Assembly (NCBI GenBank): GCA_964596645.1
Contig: CAZQVB010000056.1
Coordinates: forward strand, 1-24,120
Source of the DNA: CAVQEK01 sp964596645
Lineage (GTDB): Bacteria; Bacteroidota; Bacteroidia; Cytophagales; Cyclobacteriaceae
DNA: 24,120 nt
Direction: 5' to 3'
A program made the translations under genes and the position numbers. This document shows positions 1 to 7,280 of the stretch, piece by piece. Each line of letters begins with the position of its first letter. The stretch's first letter is position 1. Under the pieces are notes generated by a model. That model did no database searches. It was not told the DNA's origin and saw nothing but the letters and a program-made list of their open reading frames with translations.

Positions 1-78
1 AAAACTTATCCACAATTTTGACGTCAACCTATGCCATGAGAGAACACTTCATTCTCAAATAAAGCATGATCTGCGGGT

Positions 79-2367
79 CTACTCCACCTGCATTTGAAAA
101 ATCAATTCCCCGCCTGCTACCAGTTCCTCGTGCCGGATGGTGAAATCTTCTAGTTTCCTATCGTTGAAATGCGCAGAAGACACCTTGTAAGCATCCGGAG
201 CATTGTCTTTGGCTATGATCACCAGTTGCTCTCCCGGGTAATAGTCAGGATTCAGCTGTATGGTGACCTTATCAAACAAAGGGCTGCCCAATTGGTAAAT
301 GGGATTTTCGTCGGTGCCGCCGTTCAGCTGAAACAGTCCCATTTTATAAATCACCGCCAGGCTGCCCATCAGGCCCTGGTCTTCGTCGCCATTGTAGCCA
401 GAAGAGGTTGATAAACCACTGAAAGCCCTTTGCACTACTTTTTTAGACCAATATTGGGTGAGGTCGGGCCTGTCGAGCTGATTGAAAATAAAGGCCGTTT
501 GTAAGGAAGGTTGATTGCCATAGTTGATCGGTATCCGCTTATACTCCGGATGGGTTTCTTTGGCATGTGCATCTCCGGCGGTAAAACCAAGTTTTTCTGC
601 CATTTCAAATTGTTGGTTCAATTTTGCGGCCGCCACTTCCTTACCCCCCATCAGTGCTGCCAGGCCAGCGATATCGTGACCAACAAACCAGGTGGACTGG
701 GCCGCATTGGCCTCCACAAAGCCCGGGCCGTCGTAAGGGTCGAAGTCCGGGAGCCAGTTGCCATCAATATCCTTAGGTCGCATCCATCCCGACGCTTCGT
801 CATACACATTCCTGTAGTTTTGAGCGCGCTTCATGAAGTATTCGTAATCATCCTGATGGCCTAGCTTTTTGGCCAATTGTGCAAGGGTCCAGTCCTGGTA
901 GGCATACTCCAGCGTCATACCGGGGCCGTTTTGATGATAGCCAAATCGCATACCCTGTGGGTTTGGATGGGGCACGTACCCGTTCTCTATATAGTAAGCC
1001 AATCCGCCGCCGATTTCAGTATAATGCTCATAACCCGCCTTGGACATGATCCCGCCTGGCATGTGGCTCTTTTTCAATGCCTGGTATATTTCTTCCAAAT
1101 TGCTTTTTACAATGCCTTTCTGAATGGCGCTAACGATCATGGGAGTCGATGTGGCGCCTGTCATTACATAGGTGTAGTTGCCACCCGACGGACCGCGCGG
1201 TATGCGTCCGCCATCTTTGTAATAAGTCACGAAAGACTGCACAAACTCATCGTAGATCTCAGGATACACCAACCCCCACAGAATGTTGGTGGTCCACTGG
1301 CCACCCCAGAAGCCATCGGAGTTGTAATGGTTGTGCATTGGATTACCGTTGGAATCCAGGGGCAACTGCCCGATCCGGAAATTCTCCCCGGTGTTGTCGG
1401 GATAGGCCCCGTTCACATCGCTGATGACCCTGCGCCCTTGAAGAGCATGCCACAGGTCGGTATAGAAGCGCCGCTGCTGGCTTTCCGACCCACCTTCTAT
1501 ACGAATGCGTGAAAGCATAGAATCCCATTCAGATTTCGACTGAGCCACTACGGCATCGAAATCCCAGCCGGGCAGTTCGAACTCCATATTGGCTTCGGCA
1601 TTGTCGATAGAGGTGTAGGAAATCGCCGCCTTCATCAGTACCTCACCGGCATCTGGTGCGGCCACAAAAACAAGGTAATTCCCTGTTTTTTGGTCTTTTT
1701 CTATTGACTGAATCGCGGCATTCAAAGTAATGGAGAAATATATGGTGACAGGCTTAGGCCTGCGCACTGTAGGCGCGCACACTACATGACCCCTGAGGGA
1801 ATGCTGATTGGTTTGTTCCAACACGCCATCTGTGTTTTCACTCGGTCCCAACATGCCGTTAAGGTTAAAGAGTATGGCGCTTTTGCCATCGGCAGGAAAG
1901 CGGTAGCGGTGCAGCCCCACCCGCTTTGTGCTGGTCAACTCGGCAGTGATGCCATAGCGATCGAGCTCAAGGTAATGATACCCTACCTCGGCCCGTTCGG
2001 TTGTATGGTCGAATTTTGAATAAAAGTCCTCATAAATGGCATTCGCATTTCGTCCATCGAGTACTACGGGCATCACCGACAGGCCCGACAGCTGCCAGGC
2101 ATGGATGTGGCTAAAGCCCTTTACGGTGTCAGTATTGTAGCGGTAGCCGCTGCCCCAGGCACCGCCCACCTGTGTGTCGGGGCTCAGGTTCACCATGCCA
2201 AAAGGTCGGCATGCGGAGGAAAAGAAGAACCATCGGGAGTTTTCTGTGTCGAGCTGTGTGTACACCAGGTCACTGGGTTTAAAGGGTATACCATCTACAG
2301 CATTCTGCCCTGAAGAAGCGGTATAAAATCCGGTAAGGAAAAATACTATTTTAAAGAATGCTTTCAT
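79..2367 (-). CDS. GH92 family alpha-mannosidase, divergent
   Basis: Calcium-dependent inverting exo-alpha-mannosidases form family GH92, and this 762-residue product has the family length and order: an N-terminal beta-sandwich followed by an (alpha/alpha)6 catalytic barrel. Visible landmarks are PFGMVNLSPDT near the N-terminus, TLEYAYQDW, FVEANAAQSTW with the expected catalytic acid E552, and GDEDQG with D661/D663 as the expected base region. The E552 to D663 distance is 111, the same as I recall between E533 and D644 of the characterised BT3990. The motif that reads HGNEPSHH in the GH92 gene ending at 14819 is YGNQPSLQ here (616-623), so specificity may differ. The start at 2367 is chosen because MKAFFKIVFFLTGFYTASSGQ is a good signal peptide; an in-frame GTG at 2457 only adds an unlikely extension. 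It is the last gene of block C, 124 bp after the GH88/105-like gene. No terminator is seen in the 78 bases beyond it. Confidence 0.88.
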   Translation of the reverse strand: MKAFFKIVFFLTGFYTASSGQNAVDGIPFKPSDLVYTQLDTENSRWFFFSSACRPFGMVNLSPDTQVGGAWGSGYRYNTDTVKGFSHIHAWQLSGLSVMPVVLDGRNANAIYEDFYSKFDHTTERAEVGYHYLELDRYGITAELTSTKRVGLHRYRFPADGKSAILFNLNGMLGPSENTDGVLEQTNQHSLRGHVVCAPTVRRPKPVTIYFSITLNAAIQSIEKDQKTGNYLVFVAAPDAGEVLMKAAISYTSIDNAEANMEFELPGWDFDAVVAQSKSEWDSMLSRIRIEGGSESQQRRFYTDLWHALQGRRVISDVNGAYPDNTGENFRIGQLPLDSNGNPMHNHYNSDGFWGGQWTTNILWGLVYPEIYDEFVQSFVTYYKDGGRIPRGPSGGNYTYVMTGATSTPMIVSAIQKGIVKSNLEEIYQALKKSHMPGGIMSKAGYEHYTEIGGGLAYYIENGYVPHPNPQGMRFGYHQNGPGMTLEYAYQDWTLAQLAKKLGHQDDYEYFMKRAQNYRNVYDEASGWMRPKDIDGNWLPDFDPYDGPGFVEANAAQSTWFVGHDIAGLAALMGGKEVAAAKLNQQFEMAEKLGFTAGDAHAKETHPEYKRIPINYGNQPSLQTAFIFNQLDRPDLTQYWSKKVVQRAFSGLSTSSGYNGDEDQGLMGSLAVIYKMGLFQLNGGTDENPIYQLGSPLFDKVTIQLNPDYYPGEQLVIIAKDNAPDAYKVSSAHFNDRKLEDFTIRHEELVAGGELIFQMQVE

Positions 2368-2491
2368 GTTCGCGTTTTTCTGTTCGTCACCTTCATGCGC
2401 TGGCTGGGATGCAAGTGGTGTATGTGCTGAGCCTCCAAGGCATTGCTTTACCCCCACCAGCGGGGCATAAAGAGCTGTACATAATAAGTAC

Positions 2492-4027
2492 TTATTTGTT
2501 CAACGCCCATTTCAACTGTGCCATTAGCCCGAGGGCAAATTGGGAGATGACACGGTAGCCATTGGCCTGTAAATCTTCTCCCCCCCTGTTGATCTGCGAC
2601 ACATGCGTCATAAAACCGTCGGGTGTCACATAGGCAAGCAGGGCTTGATAGGCCTTTTCTGCCTTTATTTTATAACCTTCATTGAGGTATCCCAATCGGT
2701 GGCCCCAGGCAAATGCAGCCGCCAAACCCGCAGAGGCTGTGGTGTCCATTTCCGTGGCTGGCCTATTGAGGAAGCTGTACCAAAGCCCGTCTGCATTTTG
2801 CCAAGGCGCCACGAAGGCGGCAGCCCGTACAAATTCCGCTTCTACCTTTGCCACATCGGCGAGCTGGCCGAAGCCCCCCAGCCTGAGTGCATGCAAGGTT
2901 TTCACTATGCCCAGCAAGTACCAGACGGTGCCCCGCCCCCAGTTGGCAAAGCCTTTCGGGCCATTATTGCCGGTACGCTGGTAGATGGCCTGTTCATCGC
3001 TCAGCAGCTCTGTTCGCAATATCATTTGCCGCAGTGCTTTCTCCGCCAGATCCCGGTCGCTGCGCACTCCGGCAATGCAGGCCAATGGATAGGCCAGCGT
3101 GTAGCAACCCTCGGTGGTGGTATGCCCGGTATACCCGGTGGCGATGAGGCCATTGTCAGCCTCTTTGGAGCGGATGTAATCTACGGCCAATTCTACAGAC
3201 TGGTGATTGGGGAAATATCGGACAATGGCGGCAAATGGCAGGAAATCCTCAATGCTGTTGAAATGCCCATCAATGGGTTCGGTCCTTGGGTTTTCGAACA
3301 CAATGCCCTTCTCCTCATCGAGGTAGTGGTTGAGTTGTTTCAGCAGGGTATTTTCTGCCTCAGCGTTTCCGTGTACGGACATTTCCAGCAACGCATCTTG
3401 TACACAGCCACCCATCCAGCCAAAGGGGCTGAATGAATTCATAGAGCAGAGGTTTTGTCCCAAGCTGGTCTCTGCATCATATTCCCCATCCACCAGCAGT
3501 TGCGGGCGCAGCCCCTGAGAGTCGTCGGCAGAATGATCGGGCATAAAAAACCATGCTGTTTTCGTTCCTTCCGCCAGGGTAAGGGCAATGCCTTCCGCAG
3601 CCACTTGCTTGAGCAAACTAGTTTTTATTTCTATCTGAAATGGTTGGAAAGGATGGGCGTAACGGATGTCGAAAAGACCCAATACTCTGCCGGATTTGGC
3701 CAGACTTGCTTTGATCAACTTGTGCTCTCGAAAATCAATGGCCGCAGTAATGCGCAGCCAAACTTTTTGACCGCTTGTCTTGGTTTTAGGGAAATGCAAA
3801 ATGGATTCAGCGCCGCCTACCGCCACAGGAAAGGCCTTCCAGCCCAAAGGCACTCTCTTTTCTGCGGGAAATGTAGACGGTGGGGCATCAACCCCGGTGA
3901 GCGGAATGCGGTACCATGAGCTGGCTTTGGCGAAAGCCAAATGCGGCAAGCCCATCAGGCCACCCATGCTCATCACTGCAGTTTTGACAAAATACCTGCG
4001 CTTTATTGCTTTTATAGAAACCTGCAT
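2492..4027 (-). CDS. GH88/GH105-like hydrolase with Tat-like signal
   Basis: Probable (alpha/alpha)6-barrel hydrolase of the GH88/GH105 type. These enzymes remove unsaturated uronic acids left at chain ends by polysaccharide lyases. Supporting motifs are NWGRGTVWYLLGIVKTL (the W-x-R-G-x-x-W pattern), DGLWYSFLN, and MDTTASAGLAAAFAWG, which resembles the conserved TSxSA segment of GH105. The 511-residue product is longer than a typical 350-400 residue member: about 150 residues before the barrel look beta-rich and are not recognised. The N-terminus carries KRRYFVKTAVMS followed by a hydrophobic stretch ending AFA, which looks like a Tat signal, unlike the Sec or lipoprotein signals of its neighbours. 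The ATG at 4027 is preferred over a TTG at 4036. The gene lies 9 bp after the fucosidase, so it is certainly in the same operon. The exact family and substrate are uncertain, and no polysaccharide lyase is present in the window to make an unsaturated product. Confidence 0.62.
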   Translation of the reverse strand: MQVSIKAIKRRYFVKTAVMSMGGLMGLPHLAFAKASSWYRIPLTGVDAPPSTFPAEKRVPLGWKAFPVAVGGAESILHFPKTKTSGQKVWLRITAAIDFREHKLIKASLAKSGRVLGLFDIRYAHPFQPFQIEIKTSLLKQVAAEGIALTLAEGTKTAWFFMPDHSADDSQGLRPQLLVDGEYDAETSLGQNLCSMNSFSPFGWMGGCVQDALLEMSVHGNAEAENTLLKQLNHYLDEEKGIVFENPRTEPIDGHFNSIEDFLPFAAIVRYFPNHQSVELAVDYIRSKEADNGLIATGYTGHTTTEGCYTLAYPLACIAGVRSDRDLAEKALRQMILRTELLSDEQAIYQRTGNNGPKGFANWGRGTVWYLLGIVKTLHALRLGGFGQLADVAKVEAEFVRAAAFVAPWQNADGLWYSFLNRPATEMDTTASAGLAAAFAWGHRLGYLNEGYKIKAEKAYQALLAYVTPDGFMTHVSQINRGGEDLQANGYRVISQFALGLMAQLKWALNK

Positions 4028-4036
4028 ATACACCAA

Positions 4037-5524
4037 CTAATAAATCTCCACATTAGAAACCAGAGGACTTGCCTTGGCACTGCTTATTTGCACACGCACT
4101 TTAGCGGTGTTGACGGGCTTATCCAGTTTTAGTATTTTCTTGTAACCAATAGTAGTGGATGCCGCCACCTGCTGCCAGGTACCATCCACTTCGGCCATCA
4201 CTTCAAATGATCTGATGCGCTGGCCCAGCGGGATATATTCCTGCAAAAGCACGTATTTTATCAGGGCCGGTTCTGGCAGGGTGATGATAAAGCTGGCCGT
4301 GGTGTCTTCGTCGTTGGTGGCCCAATAGGTGCTGTTGTCGCCGTCCAGCATATTGGAAGCAGCATATTGTGGGTGCCTGCCCCGGACTGTTTCCGATGAG
4401 GCCGTAGCGTTTTGGGCATAATTGTTAGAGAAAGCTTCATCCAGCAACTGTTTCCAACCCATCAGTGCCGCACTGTCCTTTTCGTGGATGAGGCCGCGCC
4501 TGTCGGGCGGGAGGTTGAGCAGCAAATTGGCGCCACGCCCAACGGAAGTGAGGTAAATCCCAAACAAGTTATCCGGCGTGCGCACCTTATCGTCCTCGTC
4601 AGCATGATAAAACCAGCCTGGCCGGATGGACACATCCACTTCGGCAGGAATCCAACGGCTGCCTTCAGGATGGCCGGTGTTGAGCAAGTCGTTCAGTCCG
4701 CTTTTGCCGGCATACAGCGTGTCGGGGCTGATGGTATGCCAGTTGGTCTCGTCGATAAAGCCACGTTCGTTGCCGCACCAGCGGATGTCAGGCCCGGCAT
4801 CGCTGAAGAAGATCACTTCGGGCTCCATACCGCGCACCTTGCTGATGGTGGTCGGCCAGTCGTAGTAGGTCTTACCCTCTATTTTTCTGGTTTCGCGGGC
4901 ACCGCCGTAGTAGCCATCGCCGCCATTGGCACCATCAAACCACATTTCGAATACGGGGCCGTAGGTTTCAAATATTTCTTTGAGTTGGTTGCGGTAATAC
5001 TCCACATACTCCGGGCTGCCGTATAGAGCATGGTTGCGGTCCCAGGGAGAGAGGTACACGCCAAACTTCAGGTCGTATTTTTTACAGGCATCGCGCACGG
5101 CCTTCACCACATCGCCCTGCCCGTCTTTCCAGGAGCTGTTTTTCACCGAGTGCTCCGTGTATTTGCTGGGCCACAGGCAGAAGCCATCGTGGTGCTTGCA
5201 GGTGAGGATGAGCCCTTTAAGGCCCGCGGCCTTGATGATGCTGGCCCACTGTTCTGCATCGAAATCCGTAGGCTGAAACACATCGGGGCTCTCGTCGCCA
5301 TAGCCCCACTCCAGGTCGGTAAAGGTGTTGGTGGTAAAATGCACAAAGGCATATTGCTCCATTTCATGCCAGGCCAGTTGGCGCTCTGTCGGCACAGGGC
5401 CCACCGCTGCCGGAGGCGGCACTTCCCTGGGCGCGCAATGCGTCAAAATAAGCAGCACTACCGCCAACTGTGCCCACAAGCCCCACCTTTCCTCTACGCC
5501 TGACATGTTTCCAATGCTATTCAT
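4037..5524 (-). CDS. GH29 alpha-L-fucosidase with F5/8 C-type CBM
   Basis: Retaining alpha-L-fucosidase that removes terminal fucose, probably of the alpha-1,3/4-specific GH29-B branch. Numbered from the ATG at 5524 (495 residues), the catalytic barrel spans about 35-360. Visible motifs include CKHHDGFCLW, FGVYLSPWDRN, FEMWFDGANGG with probable nucleophile D197, and IRWCGNERG with probable acid/base E253. Residues 367-495 form a discoidin/F5-8 type C (CBM32-like) domain, seen in YAASNMLDGDNSTYWAT and the closing VSNVEIY. The hydrophobic run ending ILTHC gives a lipoprotein cysteine near residue 30. The start is uncertain: ATG codons at 5560, 5524 and 5506 all precede the signal sequence, and the last has a GGA four bases upstream. 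It lies 121 bp after the beta-propeller gene and 9 bp before the GH88/105-like gene. Its presence implies a fucosylated substrate. Confidence 0.9.
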   Translation of the reverse strand: MNSIGNMSGVEERWGLWAQLAVVLLILTHCAPREVPPPAAVGPVPTERQLAWHEMEQYAFVHFTTNTFTDLEWGYGDESPDVFQPTDFDAEQWASIIKAAGLKGLILTCKHHDGFCLWPSKYTEHSVKNSSWKDGQGDVVKAVRDACKKYDLKFGVYLSPWDRNHALYGSPEYVEYYRNQLKEIFETYGPVFEMWFDGANGGDGYYGGARETRKIEGKTYYDWPTTISKVRGMEPEVIFFSDAGPDIRWCGNERGFIDETNWHTISPDTLYAGKSGLNDLLNTGHPEGSRWIPAEVDVSIRPGWFYHADEDDKVRTPDNLFGIYLTSVGRGANLLLNLPPDRRGLIHEKDSAALMGWKQLLDEAFSNNYAQNATASSETVRGRHPQYAASNMLDGDNSTYWATNDEDTTASFIITLPEPALIKYVLLQEYIPLGQRIRSFEVMAEVDGTWQQVAASTTIGYKKILKLDKPVNTAKVRVQISSAKASPLVSNVEIY

Positions 5525-5645
5525 TAATTTTCTACTACAGTATGTCCTTTGGGTGGTCATAGGTTGTTGGTTACACTTGTTAGAAATCACATCTGCTGGC
5601 AGGTAAAAACTGCTTCACCTCATTTCGACATAACCTTAAGTAGTA

Positions 5646-6848
5646 CTATTTTCGTCGGTGTTCTTGCAAATCTTTCTCAAATTCTTCTTGTAGATAGAAA
5701 TGGGCCTGTCGGTCTTCAGATTTCAGAGGACTTGTTAGTTCAGCTTCCTTGTGAAATGTTCCTACTGCACCCATTACTGTATTGATTTTTCCTTCACCCG
5801 ATGTGCCCACATACACCATATAAATAGAATCATTTAATGTAGTTATTGCCGGTGATGCGCACTCTTCTATGTCCTTCTCACCAACACCTCCTACGCTCAA
5901 TATCTTGCGTGCCATGCGCGTCTGTGTACAGCCGTCGGCAGCTACATAAAACTCATACAATTCGGTTGTTCTTTTCATATCACCAGCTGCCCTGCTCCCT
6001 ACCTTAGCAATCATCACATATTCATCTTCATTGATTCTTCTCACAGCGTTGGGATCGATGGAATGCCAGGTAAGAAACCGCTCATCCTCCGGAATGGCCC
6101 TATCCGTACGCCAGGAGTTAAAGCGTCTGACTTCTGTCCAATGGATGGCGTCGTTGGATGCCCACATGGCCGACCGGTAGTCCTGAGTTCCCTTGCGCAA
6201 AGAGTAGCCGATGTATTTATAGGCTACATCATGAAACTTATTTTCTCCCCAGCGGAAGTAGCCCGTATGATTTAATAACTCGACAGGTGGCAGAATGATG
6301 CCCCCGTTGTCATTCACTATTTTTTCGAAATTGACCCCGTCAGGCGACGTTGTCATCATGGTGGCTTGCCAGTCGCCTCTTCTCAGATTGTTGTGATAGC
6401 TCATGTACACATTACCATCGAAAATATTGGCGTGTGGTGTTTCAGTTTGATGCCCCTGAAGGCTATCGACGAATATGGGATTTGCTGTAGGTTTTTTAAG
6501 AAGGTAATCAAACTTACCTTCTGCAACTGCTTGATCATAAGAAATCCAGTTGTCCGCTACATTGGGTTTGCCATTGCACAAATACAGCCAAATGCCACCG
6601 GCATCGGATGCGTGGTCGGTAGAAAAGTAAAGCGCGTATTGGTAAGGAAAATTAGATATTTCATCCATGCGCACTAAGCTGGTATAGTAAGCACCAATGG
6701 TAAAATTATTGCGCGACATAGATGCCGGGGGGTCTATTAACGTACCGGTTTTGGTCAATTGAAAATGAGAAGAGGCTTTCTCTTTTTGCTTGCAGGCGCT
6801 TAATATAAACACATAAATCAAGAGTAATAAAATTATATTTTTAATCAT
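5646..6848 (-). CDS. Lipoprotein with predicted five-bladed beta-propeller fold
   Basis: A 400-residue lipoprotein with signal MIKNIILLLLIYVFILSAC (lipidated C19). The body has repeated blade-like segments such as YALYFSTDHA, TPHANIFDGNVYMSYHNN, WHSIDPNAVRRINEDEYVM and CASPAITTLNDSIYMVYVG, together with TSPDGVNFEKI. These resemble the arabinanase/levansucrase/GH43-GH32-GH130 propeller superfamily, where acidic residues at blade starts line a central active site. I cannot identify the catalytic triad of any one family, so an orphan glycosidase, a phosphorylase-like protein or a binding protein are all possible. It is the first gene of block C, 241 bp downstream of the terminator that closes block B. 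Its ATG at 6848 directly precedes the signal peptide. Carriage in the same operon as fucosidase, GH88/105-like and GH92 enzymes suggests a role on the same glycan. Confidence 0.72.
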   Translation of the reverse strand: MIKNIILLLLIYVFILSACKQKEKASSHFQLTKTGTLIDPPASMSRNNFTIGAYYTSLVRMDEISNFPYQYALYFSTDHASDAGGIWLYLCNGKPNVADNWISYDQAVAEGKFDYLLKKPTANPIFVDSLQGHQTETPHANIFDGNVYMSYHNNLRRGDWQATMMTTSPDGVNFEKIVNDNGGIILPPVELLNHTGYFRWGENKFHDVAYKYIGYSLRKGTQDYRSAMWASNDAIHWTEVRRFNSWRTDRAIPEDERFLTWHSIDPNAVRRINEDEYVMIAKVGSRAAGDMKRTTELYEFYVAADGCTQTRMARKILSVGGVGEKDIEECASPAITTLNDSIYMVYVGTSGEGKINTVMGAVGTFHKEAELTSPLKSEDRQAHFYLQEEFEKDLQEHRRK

Positions 6849-7280
6849 TTAAGTGTAGGTGTTACGCACAATTAATTCGCTTTGAAGGCTTACTTAAATC
6901 AGCCGTTTCCCCAGCGTTTAGAACGAGTGGCCGAGATATAGAGCCTATTTACTGCGAACATATCAAAAAATACTGTGCGCAGCGAAGCCATAGGCGCATA
7001 GATGGGCAGCAAAAGCCAGTGGAGTGCAGCCTGTAGATGAAAAAAATTATACAAGAAAAGCTGATGCTACTGGCGGTGAACAAACATAGAAAAAGCCCTG
7101 TGAAGTCCACAGGGCCAGCCAATGCCACGCGGGTCATTTCCCGTCGAAACACCTACATCTGGTGGGTTGCTCACCAACAGTGCTCACTTCCGTTACTGCT
7201 CGACCTTACAAAATTCATTACCAAAAACGATTATTACAATCGGTTAAATTTCTCAGGCACTGAACGGATGGATTCGAAGA
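6849..7280. other. 432-bp gap between block B and block C
   Basis: This stretch has no convincing gene; short open frames on both strands lack family features and signals. It contains the block B terminator at 7090-7115. The part between that terminator and the ATG at 6848 should hold the promoter for block C, but I find no clean TTG/TAnnTTTG pair on the minus strand. A segment at 6872-6904 partly resembles the TTAA array sites. On the minus strand it reads GGCTGATTTAAG, close to the GCTGATATTAAG of the block A site, with TTAA, TGAA and TTAA cores spaced 11 bp (plus-strand starts 6872, 6883, 6894). No -7 box follows at the expected distance, so it is at best a degenerate site. Confidence 0.5.
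7090..7115 (-). terminator. Rho-independent terminator of the SusC operon
   Basis: A perfect 8-bp stem GCCCTGTG/CACAGGGC (7095-7102 with 7108-7115) closes a 5-base loop. On the minus strand it is followed directly by five T (7094 to 7090). It lies 165 bp beyond the stop codon of the GH99/71-like gene and separates block B from block C. Confidence 0.85.

Noticed and set aside
6..14. TTATCCACA, a perfect DnaA-box sequence
   Set aside because: Single copy with no neighbouring boxes, AT-rich unwinding region or replication gene; a 9-mer match in 24 kb is not unlikely by chance.
35..55. Small inverted repeat GAGAA/TTCTC beyond the last GH92 gene as a terminator
   Set aside because: A 5-bp A/T-rich stem with no U-run on the minus strand is too weak to call.
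2483..2496. 14-bp perfect palindrome AATAAGTACTTATT over the stop codon of the GH88/105-like gene
   Set aside because: About one or two such palindromes are expected by chance in a window of this size; it is A/T-rich, has no T-run, and shows no similarity to other sites.
2603..3436. 277-codon plus-strand open frame, and many similar long plus-strand frames across 169-20406
   Set aside because: They run antisense to well-supported enzyme or transporter genes, have no family motifs or signals, and follow from the codon pattern of the real genes.
6949..7152. 67-codon minus-strand open frame in the gap before block C
   Set aside because: It spans the terminator hairpin at 7090-7115 and shows no recognised domain or credible start context.
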